Below are positions 21,728-29,280 of a stretch of DNA of 34,074 bases, piece by piece. Each line of letters starts with the position of its first letter. The stretch's first letter is position 1. Below the pieces are notes generated by a model. It had not been told where the DNA came from, did no database searches, and was given only the letters and a program-made list of their open reading frames with translations. Source of the stretch: DASWKG01 sp036396755 (GTDB taxonomy: Bacteria; Actinomycetota; UBA4738; CALAEC01); contig DASWKG010000103.1 in NCBI GenBank assembly GCA_036396755.1, positions 1 through 34,074 on the forward strand, given 5' to 3'. Made by a program: the position numbers and the translations under genes.

Positions 21728-24436
21728 CTACGGCTTGAACGTGTTGACCTCTTCCAGGAGCTTGCGCGCGTCCTTCAGCTCGTCCTTGGTCGAGGCCGGG
21801 TTGGCCCGCACGGCCTCGGCCTGGGCGACCGCGTCGACGAACGAAAGGTCGGGGACGTGGTCCTTGTCGGTGTCGACCACGAGCTGGGAGTAGCCGAACG
21901 CCCCGTTCGCGAAGTTGAGCCAGGCCGCGAGCAGCTCCTTATCGACCTTCTCCTGCTCGGAGGAGAGCGCGTCGTCGTGGTTGTGGAAGACCTGGTGGCC
22001 GTCCTCCAAGGTGTCGAGGGGGAAGCGCACCTCGTCGAAGATCGTGGAGCCGAACTTCGCGATCTCGAGGTAGCACAGGAGCTCCTCGGCGGTCAGGTCC
22101 TTGTCGGGCTTCGGCGCCTTGCCGTCGGCCCGCTCCTTGTACTGGTGGTGCCAGAACCCGTCCTTCTCGGCCTCCCCGGCGTTCCCCGCGATGATCACGG
22201 CCGCCTCGTCGTGCGCGGTGCCGAGGTCGTCGTCGGTCACGTCGAGCTCGAGCTGGTACAGGCACGCGTCGGCGTAGGTGTGGCTCTGGTGGTCGTCGAC
22301 GTCGACCCTGGGCTGGATCGACGGGCTGCCGGCCGGATCCGCGGCCGGCGGGTTCACCAGTGAGGTCGCGCTCGCCGTGCCGCCGTCGCCGAAGGTCCAG
22401 TCGAACGTGAGGTCGTCGGAGCCCGGGTCGCTCGAGCGGCCGTCGAACTCCGTCGGCCCGTTCGGGTTCCCGATGATCACGTCCTGGCCATCGATCACCA
22501 TCGTCCCGAGGATGTCGGCGGTCGGGTCGACGTTCGTGACGACGACCGTCTCGGAGTCGGTGTCGGAGGCGCCCTTCGAGTCGGTCACGCGCACCGAGAC
22601 CGGGAACGAGCCATCGTCGCCCAGGGTGAGGCTTGGCGTGGCGCCGGCCGCGTCGTCGAACATCCCGTCGTCGTCGAGATCCCAGGCGAACGTGATGGCG
22701 TCGGCGTTGGGGTCGAACGACGCGCTCCCATCGAGCGGCGTGGTCCCACCTTCGATGTTCGCGTACGGCCCGCCCGCGTCGGCGACCGGAGGAACGTTCG
22801 ACGTCCAGCTGAACGGCTCCTCGACGTCGTCGAAGACCGAGCTGGTGACGTTCCCCACCGCGGTGACCTCGATGGGGTAGCCGTAGCCGGTGGCGAGGTC
22901 TGCCGGCACGTCGGCGGTGATCGTGAAGGTCTCCTCGTCAACACCGCCGTTGGGCCCGAGCTCGGCCATGTTCAGGTCACAGGTGAGCGTCTTCGGCGGC
23001 CCCTCGACGCAGCCGCCGGTGTCCGACGCGTAGGTGAGCTGCGAGGGAAGCTCGACGGTGACGGTCGTGTCGGGCGCCGCGTCGGGCCCCTGGTTCCGGA
23101 TCGTGACCGTGTAGTCGATCTGGCTCCCGGCCTCGATCGGCTCGGGGTCGCCCACGATCGAGCCGATCAGATTCGCCCGGGCCAGCGGCAGGGTCAGGAT
23201 CCCGACGCCCGGGTCCGTGTCCTTCATCGACACGGCGGCGTCCGAGACCAGGTTGAAGGGGGGCGCGTCCACGTTGGGGTCGAACGCCTTGCTGCTGGCC
23301 CCGTAGACGTTGTGGTAGCGGAGCGGCAGCCCCTGGCCGTCGGACTCCCGCTGGATGTCGATGTGCAGGTGCGAGTTGCTGGTGTTCCCCGAGTTCCCGA
23401 CGCGGCCCAGGAACTGCCCGGGCTCGACCACCGGCTTCGGGCTCGGGGACTGCGACACCTGCGAGTGGTCCGCCGGACAGATGCTCTCGGGCATGGTGCC
23501 GTTCTGGATGTGCGCGTACAGGACACGCGAGCCGCCGACGTCCATCCACACGAAGTTGCCGTAGTCGCCCACGCCGTCCACGTCCTCGTTCGCGAACGAG
23601 TCGTCCGGGTGGCCGTTCGCGCACATGAACACCTCGGCGTGCGTGGGCGCGTAGAGACCCTTGCCCCAGATCAGGTAGTCGTCGTTCCAGTTCGTGTTCC
23701 CGAGCAGCGCGAGGTCGTCGGTCTTCCCCTCCCAGGAGTCTCCGTCCCAGCGAGAGACGCCCCAGTCCTCGGCGAACCGCTCCCAGAACTGGTTCCGGTG
23801 GTGGTCGCGGAGCTGGTGCCCGGTCCCGTGCGTCCAGTACTCGCCGGGGGCCAGGTCCTTGGCGGCGCTCGGGAACGCCAGGCTCGGGAGCGACCCCTCG
23901 CCGATGTACTCGGCCAGCGGGTTGGCAACGACCAGCGGGTCGAAGCCGTCGAAGGTGATCGCCACTGAGACGGTGTCCGCGATCGGGAACGCGTGGACGC
24001 GCTCCTCGGGCACCTTGAGCCGCTGCGTCTCTCCGGCCGGGATCATGTTGCCCGAGCCCGGGTCCGGGGAGATCGTCCAGAAGCCCGTCAGCGTATGGAA
24101 CGCGTCGACGTCCACCGAGACGTCGGCCGGGTCGCTGCCGCCCGCGTACGAGATGTCGACCTGCGTGAGCACCAGATCATCGCCGCTGGTGTTCGTCAGC
24201 CAGATGTCCTGGTTCATCCGCCAGCCGTCCGGCGCGCCGGTGGTCTCGCCGGCGGTCCGCTCGACCACGATCGCCCCGCCCTGGAACGGCTCGGGGGTGA
24301 CCATCGACACCGGTGGCGGCGCGGCGTTCGCCGGCGTCATCGAGAGGAGGACCGAGAGGACCGCGACGGAGAGGGCGGCCGTTCGCCGGAACCGCCGGCT
24401 CGGGCGTGTGGCAGCTGGGCGCGACGCACGTGACAT
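21728..24436 (-). CDS. Large secreted protein: M23-like peptidase region, DUF11 domain, two PKD domains
   Basis: A 902-residue exported protein. A basic N-terminus and signal peptide (TAALSVAVLSVLLSMTPANA) end near residue 38. A beta-rich region follows to about 190. An M23-like region spans about 195-400: HRNQFWERFAEDWGV supplies an H…D pair, then GKGLYAPTHAEV, RVLYAHIQNG, VEPGQFLGRVGNSGNT and SHLHIDIQ (HLH at 356-358). A DUF11-type domain covers about 425-540 (AGSQIDYTVTIRNQGPDAAP). Two PKD domains cover about 547-632 (PPVADAGGPYANIEGG, ITFAWDLDDDG) and 639-749 (LTFDWTFGDGG). The C-terminal 150 residues are helical (GFWHHQYKERADG) and unassigned. No anchor signal is seen. ATG 24436 is preferred over 24445 because AGGGAG then has a 9-nt spacing. 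It separates ruvB from yajC. Confidence 0.9.
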   Translation of the reverse strand: MSRASRPAATRPSRRFRRTAALSVAVLSVLLSMTPANAAPPPVSMVTPEPFQGGAIVVERTAGETTGAPDGWRMNQDIWLTNTSGDDLVLTQVDISYAGGSDPADVSVDVDAFHTLTGFWTISPDPGSGNMIPAGETQRLKVPEERVHAFPIADTVSVAITFDGFDPLVVANPLAEYIGEGSLPSLAFPSAAKDLAPGEYWTHGTGHQLRDHHRNQFWERFAEDWGVSRWDGDSWEGKTDDLALLGNTNWNDDYLIWGKGLYAPTHAEVFMCANGHPDDSFANEDVDGVGDYGNFVWMDVGGSRVLYAHIQNGTMPESICPADHSQVSQSPSPKPVVEPGQFLGRVGNSGNTSNSHLHIDIQRESDGQGLPLRYHNVYGASSKAFDPNVDAPPFNLVSDAAVSMKDTDPGVGILTLPLARANLIGSIVGDPEPIEAGSQIDYTVTIRNQGPDAAPDTTVTVELPSQLTYASDTGGCVEGPPKTLTCDLNMAELGPNGGVDEETFTITADVPADLATGYGYPIEVTAVGNVTSSVFDDVEEPFSWTSNVPPVADAGGPYANIEGGTTPLDGSASFDPNADAITFAWDLDDDGMFDDAAGATPSLTLGDDGSFPVSVRVTDSKGASDTDSETVVVTNVDPTADILGTMVIDGQDVIIGNPNGPTEFDGRSSDPGSDDLTFDWTFGDGGTASATSLVNPPAADPAGSPSIQPRVDVDDHQSHTYADACLYQLELDVTDDDLGTAHDEAAVIIAGNAGEAEKDGFWHHQYKERADGKAPKPDKDLTAEELLCYLEIAKFGSTIFDEVRFPLDTLEDGHQVFHNHDDALSSEQEKVDKELLAAWLNFANGAFGYSQLVVDTDKDHVPDLSFVDAVAQAEAVRANPASTKDELKDARKLLEEVNTFKP

Positions 24437-24479
24437 CTGGGGCATCTCCCTTCAAGGTGGGCGGAGGAGCTTGCACAGC

Positions 24480-24485
24480 ATGCTA
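24480..24485 (-). promoter_or_regulatory. Candidate -10 hexamer for the secreted M23/PKD gene
   Basis: TAGCAT on the minus strand in the 104-bp gap after ruvB, about 43 nt before the chosen start and overlapping a GCATGC palindrome. No -35 match is evident, so this is weak. Confidence 0.3.
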
Positions 24486-24540
24486 CCGGACGAGGAGCCA
24501 CGTCGGCGTAGGGCATCCGGGGGAATCTGCGCGGCCGGCG

Positions 24541-25569
24541 CTAGAGGAGGCGGCCCTCGGCGGCGAGGCCGAGGTGGGCGCGGGCCCGGTCGGTGACCAC
24601 CCGGCCGCGCGGGGTTCGATGGATGAAGCCGAGCTGCAGGAGGTAGGGCTCGTAGACGTCCTCGAGCGTGCCGGCGTCCTCCCCCACCGCCGCCGCCAGC
24701 GTGGAGAGCCCGACCGGTCCGCCCCCGAACCGCTCGATCATCGCCTGCAGGATCGTGGTGTCGACGCGGTCGAGGCCGGCCTCGTCGACCTCGAAGAGCG
24801 CGAGGGCGTCGGCCGAGACCTGGCGGTCGACCCGCCCGTCGCGCCGGACCTGAGCGTAGTCGCGGACCCGCCGAAGGAGCCGGTTCGCGATGCGAGGTGT
24901 CCCCCGGGAGCGCCCGGCGATCTCCCGGGCGCCCTCGTCGTCGATCTCGACCTCGAGGATGCCCGCCGACCGGCGCACGACGAGCGTCAGCTCGGCCGGG
25001 GCGTAGTACTCGAGGCGCGGCGAGAAGCCGAAGCGCTCGCGCAGCGGCAGCGTGATGAGCCCCGGCCGCGTGGTCGCGGCGACGAGCGTGAAGCGGGGAA
25101 GGTCGAGCCGGATCGTCCGGGCCGACGGGCCCTTCCCGATCACGACGTCGAGCTTGAACTCCTCGAGCGCCGGATACATCACCTCCTCGACGGCGCGCGG
25201 CATGCGGTGGACCTCGTCGATGAACAGGACGTCGGTCTCCTGGAGGTTGGTGAGGATGGCCGCGAGGTCGGCGGTGCGCTCGAGGGCCGGGCCCGATGTC
25301 TGTCTCAGGCTCACACCCATCTCGCCCGCCAGGATGCCGGCGAGCGTCGTCTTCCCGAGGCCGGGCGGGCCGGAGAACAGCACGTGATCGATCGGCTCGC
25401 CCCGCTCGCGGGCGCCGGCGATGAGGAGCGCGAGCTGCTCCTTGACGCGCTCCTGGCCGACGAACTCCTCGAGCGTCCTCGGGCGGAGCGCAGCGTCGAA
25501 CTCGGGATCGACGCGGGCGGCGTCGACCAGCCGCTCCTCGGTGAGGTCGACCTCGGGCTCGGTGCTCAT
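24541..25569 (-). CDS. ruvB: Holliday junction branch-migration ATPase RuvB
   Basis: Hexameric AAA+ motor that drives branch migration with RuvA. The 342-residue product has LRPRTLEEFVGQERVKEQL, Walker A SGPPGLGKTTLA, Walker B LFIDEVHRMPRAVEE, sensor 1 LVAATTRPGLITLPL with the arginine-finger region LRERFGF, and the C-terminal winged helix (YEPYLLQLGFIHRTPRGRV). ATG 25569 overlaps the ruvA stop as ATGA. It is the last gene of the ruvCAB operon; the next gene is the secreted PKD protein after a 104-bp gap. Confidence 0.98.
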   Translation of the reverse strand: MSTEPEVDLTEERLVDAARVDPEFDAALRPRTLEEFVGQERVKEQLALLIAGARERGEPIDHVLFSGPPGLGKTTLAGILAGEMGVSLRQTSGPALERTADLAAILTNLQETDVLFIDEVHRMPRAVEEVMYPALEEFKLDVVIGKGPSARTIRLDLPRFTLVAATTRPGLITLPLRERFGFSPRLEYYAPAELTLVVRRSAGILEVEIDDEGAREIAGRSRGTPRIANRLLRRVRDYAQVRRDGRVDRQVSADALALFEVDEAGLDRVDTTILQAMIERFGGGPVGLSTLAAAVGEDAGTLEDVYEPYLLQLGFIHRTPRGRVVTDRARAHLGLAAEGRLL

Positions 25570-26180
25570 CGGACCGATCCCTCGCGCCGGCCGACCCGCG
25601 CGCCGCTCCCCGGGCGGTGGCCGACCCGCCGCAGGGCCTCGCGGAGCAGCGCCTCGACCGGCTCGCCGTTCGGCTCCATGCCGTCGAGCGCGGCCTGCAC
25701 CTCGGGCGGCGACAGGCCCATCCCCGCGAGCGCCTCGCGCACCTCGGCGAGCGGGCCGGCGCCCGGCAGCTCGACCACGCCGCCGAGCCGGTCCTTGAGG
25801 TCGAGCACGATGCGGGCCGCGAGCTTCTTGCCGACCCCGGGCACCACGGTGACCGCGCCGATGTCGCCGTCGAGCACGGCCCGGCGCAGGGTGTCGGGCG
25901 AGAGCACCGACAGCACGGCCATCGCCATCTTCGGGCCCACGCCGCCGACGCCGACGAGCAGGCCGAACAGGTCGCGCTCGGCCGAGGTGGCGAAGCCGAA
26001 GAGCACCATCGAGTCGTCCTTCACCTGGAGCCGCGACAGCAGCCGGACCGGCTTGCCCGGCGGCGGGAGCGACGCCAGCGTCGAGGTGGAGACGGCCAGC
26101 TCGTAGCCGATGCCCCCCGTCTCGATCACCACCCGGTCGGCGCCGCGCTCGGCCAGGATCCCCTCGACGAAGGCGATCAC
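25566..26180 (-). CDS. ruvA: Holliday junction-binding protein RuvA
   Basis: Tetrameric junction-binding protein. It has 204 residues: an N-terminal OB fold (VIAFVEGILAERGADRVVIE, GIGYELAVS), tandem helix-hairpin-helix motifs (LLVGVGGVGPKMAMAVLS and VTVVPGVGKKLAARIVLDLK), a flexible linker and a C-terminal three-helix domain that contacts RuvB (EVREALAGMGLSPPEVQAAL). The GTG at 26180 overlaps the ruvC stop (GTGA) and has GGAG 7 nt before it. Confidence 0.97.
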   Translation of the reverse strand: MIAFVEGILAERGADRVVIETGGIGYELAVSTSTLASLPPPGKPVRLLSRLQVKDDSMVLFGFATSAERDLFGLLVGVGGVGPKMAMAVLSVLSPDTLRRAVLDGDIGAVTVVPGVGKKLAARIVLDLKDRLGGVVELPGAGPLAEVREALAGMGLSPPEVQAALDGMEPNGEPVEALLREALRRVGHRPGSGARVGRREGSVR

Positions 26181-26680
26181 CTTGCCGCTCCGGTCGCTGC
26201 TCGGAGGGCGGCTCCCGTGAGGTGGCACACGGCCACCGCCACGGCGTCGGCCGCGTCGGGCTGGTCGGGAACGCCGGAGATGCCGAGCATCCCGAGGAAG
26301 CGCCGGAGGTCGGCCTTGGTGGCCGTGCCGCTGCCGGCGACGGCCATCTTCACCTCGAGCGGCGCGTACTCGGAGACGGGGAGGCCCGCCTCGGCCGCCG
26401 CGAGGAGGAGGACCCCGCTGGCACGGGCCACGCCCATCGCGCTTCCGGTGTTCCGGCCCCACATCAGTCGCTCGATCGCCACGGCATCGGGGCGGTGGGT
26501 GGCGAGCGCGGCGGCGATGGCCTCGTGGAGGGCGCGGAGCCGAAGGGCCTCGGCGAGGCCGGCGGGCGTGCGCACGGTGTCGCTCCAGACGACCTCGGCG
26601 CGCTGACCGCCGCCCCGCACCGCGGCCAGGCCCGTGGAGGCGACGCCCGGGTCCACGCCCAGGATCAGCTGCTCGAACAC
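26177..26680 (-). CDS. ruvC: Holliday junction resolvase RuvC
   Basis: Endonuclease that resolves Holliday junctions. It has 167 residues with catalytic acids in GVDPGVASTG (first Asp), AIERLMWGRN (Glu) and DAADAVAVAVCH (C-terminal Asp pair). An in-frame TAG lies 12 nt upstream of the GTG at 26680, so no earlier start is possible. There is no ribosome-binding site. Instead a -35/-10 pair sits exactly where transcription would begin on the GTG, giving a leaderless message. A LexA-type palindrome covers the start codon. It heads the ruvC–ruvA–ruvB operon, whose genes overlap by 4 bp each. Confidence 0.97.
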   Translation of the reverse strand: MFEQLILGVDPGVASTGLAAVRGGGQRAEVVWSDTVRTPAGLAEALRLRALHEAIAAALATHRPDAVAIERLMWGRNTGSAMGVARASGVLLLAAAEAGLPVSEYAPLEVKMAVAGSGTATKADLRRFLGMLGISGVPDQPDAADAVAVAVCHLTGAALRAATGAAR

Positions 26681-26688
26681 GTGTTCAC
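26673..26688. promoter_or_regulatory. LexA (SOS) box over the ruvC start
   Basis: The core GAACACGTGTTC (26675-26686) is a perfect 12-bp palindrome of the form GAAC-N4-GTTC. With flanks it reads TCGAACACGTGTTCAC, matching the mycobacterial box TCGAAC-N4-GTTCGA at 10 of 12 defined bases. It overlaps the predicted transcription start and start codon of ruvC, where bound LexA would block RNA polymerase. It also lies in the region divergent to the FG-GAP genes. Confidence 0.8.
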
Positions 26689-26715
26689 TCTAGGAGGCGG
26701 GCGGCTCCGCTTCAA
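26687..26715 (-). promoter_or_regulatory. ruvC: Sigma-70-type promoter of ruvCAB, leaderless
   Basis: The -35 is TTGAAG (26710-26715, four of six with TTGACA). A 17-nt spacer separates it from the -10 TAGAGT (26687-26692). The -10 ends 6 nt before the GTG, so +1 is predicted at the G of the start codon. Confidence 0.7.
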
Positions 26716-26731
26716 GGAAGCGGGCGAACTC

Positions 26732-26763
26732 GTGACCACATCCGGCCACGGGCCCTTGGTCAC
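26732..26763. promoter_or_regulatory. Inverted repeat in the ruvC/FG-GAP divergent region
   Basis: GTGACCA (26732-26738) and TGGTCAC (26757-26763) are perfect inverted copies with an 18-nt spacer, a possible operator upstream of the FG-GAP pair. No TANNNT -10 hexamer for those genes was found on the plus strand. Confidence 0.3.
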
Positions 26764-26805
26764 CTGCACAGAGGAGGGCGGCCCGGGCTCGGCGAAGCAA
26801 CCTCC

Positions 26806-29280
26806 ATGTCTCGTGCTCGTTGCGCGGCGGCCGCGTTCGCGATCGTGATGGCGGCCGCGCTGCCGGTGGCCGCCCAGGAGCCCACGGAGCCCCAGCTCCT
26901 GCTCGCGGACCCGCAGCCGCGCGGCGGCGGGGTCGGGGGCGCGGCGAACCTCGACGGCGCCCCGGGCGACGAGCTGCTCCTCACCACGCTCTCCGGCGGC
27001 TTCCGGGTGGTCCGCACCGACGGGTCGGTCCTCTGGCGCCACGTCGCAACCGCCTGGAGCCGCCCGACGCTGATCCCCGACGTGACCGGCGACGGGCGGA
27101 TGGACGTCGCGGCTCAGGTCGGGTTCCCCGGCGACCCCGGCGAGGTGCTGGTCCTCGACGGGGCCACCGGCGAGACGGTCTGGCGCGACGACGCGCACTC
27201 CCCCTACGGGCCGACCCGCTCGGGAGACCTGAACGGCGACGGCGAGCTCGACCTCGTCTTCCCCTCGGTCGACGGCACGATCCGGGTCCGCGCGGTGTTC
27301 GGTCCGGACTTCACGACGGGCTGGACGACCACGCTCCCCGGCTCGATGAACGCGTTCTGGGTGTTCGGCGAGAGCCTCGACGTCGGGAACCTCGACGCCG
27401 ATCCCGCACTCGAGGTGGTGTTCGGAACCCGGCAGCCGTCGAACGCGGGCGGCACGATCCAGGTGATGGACGGCCGTACCGGCGCGATCCGCTGGAGCGC
27501 GGACACCGGGTCGGTCTTCGGCCTGTACGTGATCGGGGGGCGCGTGGTCGCCGACGTGTGGCGAACGATCCCGGTCGGGTTCCGCGCCGAGCTGGTCGCG
27601 TGGCCGGGCGTGGGAGGGGCGCCGGCGTGGACGCTCCCGTTGCCCGCGCATCTGAAGGCCTCGAACATGGCGGTCGGCGACGTCGACGGCGACGGCACGT
27701 CGGAGCTGGTGCTGAGCACCACCTCGGCCCAGGAGGGCTCCGCGCTGTTCGGCCTCGACCCCAGCACCACCGTCGTCTACGCGGTCGGGGTCGCCGACGG
27801 CCGGCTCCACTGGGCGAGCAAGGTGAACCGCGAGCTGGTCGTCCTCACCTCCGTGCCGCGCGCCGGCGGTGGCGTCGACATCGCCTACGGCACCGACGCC
27901 TTCCTCTCGTCGCTCTCCGACGAGCAGGTGGGGCTCCTGTCGGGCCTCACGGGGGCGCCGCTCTGGATCCACGTCCGCCCAGCGGAGACGCCCGACGACC
28001 GCATCAGCGGGCTCGTCGTCGCCGACGCCGACGGCGACGGGCAGCGCGAGCTCGCCTACGGCGCGCCCGAGCAGAAGATCGTGGCGCTGAACCCCGCCGA
28101 TGGGTCGGTGGAGCTCCGCCGGTCGTTCGCCGGCGTCTGGACGGCAGCCGCGCTCGGGGAGTGGGCCGGCGAGCCGGGCCTGGTCGGCGGCGGCGCCGAC
28201 GGCCTCGTCCAGGCGATCGACGCGGACGGAGGCGTCCGGTGGCAGGCGGCGGTCGGCGGCCTCGTCGGCGGGGTGCACCCGACCGGCGACAGCGTCCTGG
28301 TGGCGGTGCTCGGCGCGGACGCCCGCGTGGTGTCGCTCGACCGCGCGACGGGCGCCCAGCGCTGGTCCTTCGCGACGGGGGTCGCCGCGAACAACCAGTT
28401 CACGACCCGACAGCAGTCGTTCGGCGACCTCGACGGCGATGGGATGGACGACGCCGTGATCGCCGGCAGCCAGAACCTGCGGTCCACCGTCGTCGCCGTG
28501 AACGGCCGGACCGGGGCGCTCCTGTGGCGCTCGCTCTCCCCCGTCACGCCGCCGGGCCAGCAGCCCGTGACGACGCCCGGGATGGCCACCGTGGTGTCGG
28601 TGGTCGGCGACGACGTCTTCGCGTTCTTCCGGCCGCTCGATGGGCGCGAGCAGGCGACACCGCGGCTCGCGCTGCTGAACGGCGTCGGCGGCGCGCCGCT
28701 CTGGACCGCCACGTCGACGCGGGCCGACAACGACGCGCAGGTCGTCCGCGCGGGACAGCGGCTCGTCGTCGCCTTCGGCAACCGATACGTCACGGCTCGG
28801 AGCCTCGCGGACGGGACCGAGGTGTGGTCGAAGGACCTCGGGAGCGAGCACCTGCTCGTCCCCTCCGGTGGCGGCGTCGCGGCCATCGCCAAGCGGACCG
28901 GGCTGCAGAAGGAGCTCACGGGCACGCTGTTCGACGCGGCCGGCGGCGAGACCCCGATCGGCGACCCCGGCCTTCCGGCTCCGGTCGCGGCGGGCGCCGT
29001 CCCGGGAGCCGGCGTGGCGCTCGCGACCCGGGAGGGCGTGCTCGTGCTCGACCCCGACGCGCTGGCCGCCGGCGAGATCCGCGCCGACCCCCAGCTCCGT
29101 CTCCTCTCGTACACCAACTACAACGGCGACCGGTTCGACGTGCCGTCGGTGACCCAGGTGCTGGGCGCCGAGGTCGGCGGACGGTCGTACGCGGCCGGGC
29201 TTTCCGACCTCGGCTACCTCAACGGCTACGGCGGGGAGGTGCCGGGGGTGTGGCTGGGCCGCCTGGTGACGCCCCGATGA
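26806..29280 (+). CDS. Secreted FG-GAP/PQQ-like beta-propeller protein 1
   Basis: An 824-residue exported protein with an N-terminal signal peptide (CAAAAFAIVMAAALPVAAQ). The rest is built from repeats that combine FG-GAP-type calcium loops (DVTGDGRMDV near residue 92, DLNGDGELDL near 142, DVDGDGTSEL near 292, DADGDGQREL near 406, DLDGDGMDDA near 541) with PQQ/BamB-like blades (GSVLWRHVAT, TGETVWRDD, TGAIRWSAD, TGAQRWSFATG, TGALLWRSL). This predicts one or two beta-propellers outside the cell. No enzyme motif, lipobox or wall anchor is seen. The ATG at 26806 has no good ribosome-binding site; GAGGAGG is 28 nt away. Its stop overlaps the next gene as ATGA. Confidence 0.92.
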   Translation: MSRARCAAAAFAIVMAAALPVAAQEPTEPQLLLADPQPRGGGVGGAANLDGAPGDELLLTTLSGGFRVVRTDGSVLWRHVATAWSRPTLIPDVTGDGRMDVAAQVGFPGDPGEVLVLDGATGETVWRDDAHSPYGPTRSGDLNGDGELDLVFPSVDGTIRVRAVFGPDFTTGWTTTLPGSMNAFWVFGESLDVGNLDADPALEVVFGTRQPSNAGGTIQVMDGRTGAIRWSADTGSVFGLYVIGGRVVADVWRTIPVGFRAELVAWPGVGGAPAWTLPLPAHLKASNMAVGDVDGDGTSELVLSTTSAQEGSALFGLDPSTTVVYAVGVADGRLHWASKVNRELVVLTSVPRAGGGVDIAYGTDAFLSSLSDEQVGLLSGLTGAPLWIHVRPAETPDDRISGLVVADADGDGQRELAYGAPEQKIVALNPADGSVELRRSFAGVWTAAALGEWAGEPGLVGGGADGLVQAIDADGGVRWQAAVGGLVGGVHPTGDSVLVAVLGADARVVSLDRATGAQRWSFATGVAANNQFTTRQQSFGDLDGDGMDDAVIAGSQNLRSTVVAVNGRTGALLWRSLSPVTPPGQQPVTTPGMATVVSVVGDDVFAFFRPLDGREQATPRLALLNGVGGAPLWTATSTRADNDAQVVRAGQRLVVAFGNRYVTARSLADGTEVWSKDLGSEHLLVPSGGGVAAIAKRTGLQKELTGTLFDAAGGETPIGDPGLPAPVAAGAVPGAGVALATREGVLVLDPDALAAGEIRADPQLRLLSYTNYNGDRFDVPSVTQVLGAEVGGRSYAAGLSDLGYLNGYGGEVPGVWLGRLVTPR

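Noticed and set aside
26665..28851. 728-codon minus-strand frame opposite FG-GAP gene 1
   Set aside because: The plus strand has a signal peptide and periodic DxDGDG loops; the minus frame is an antisense shadow.
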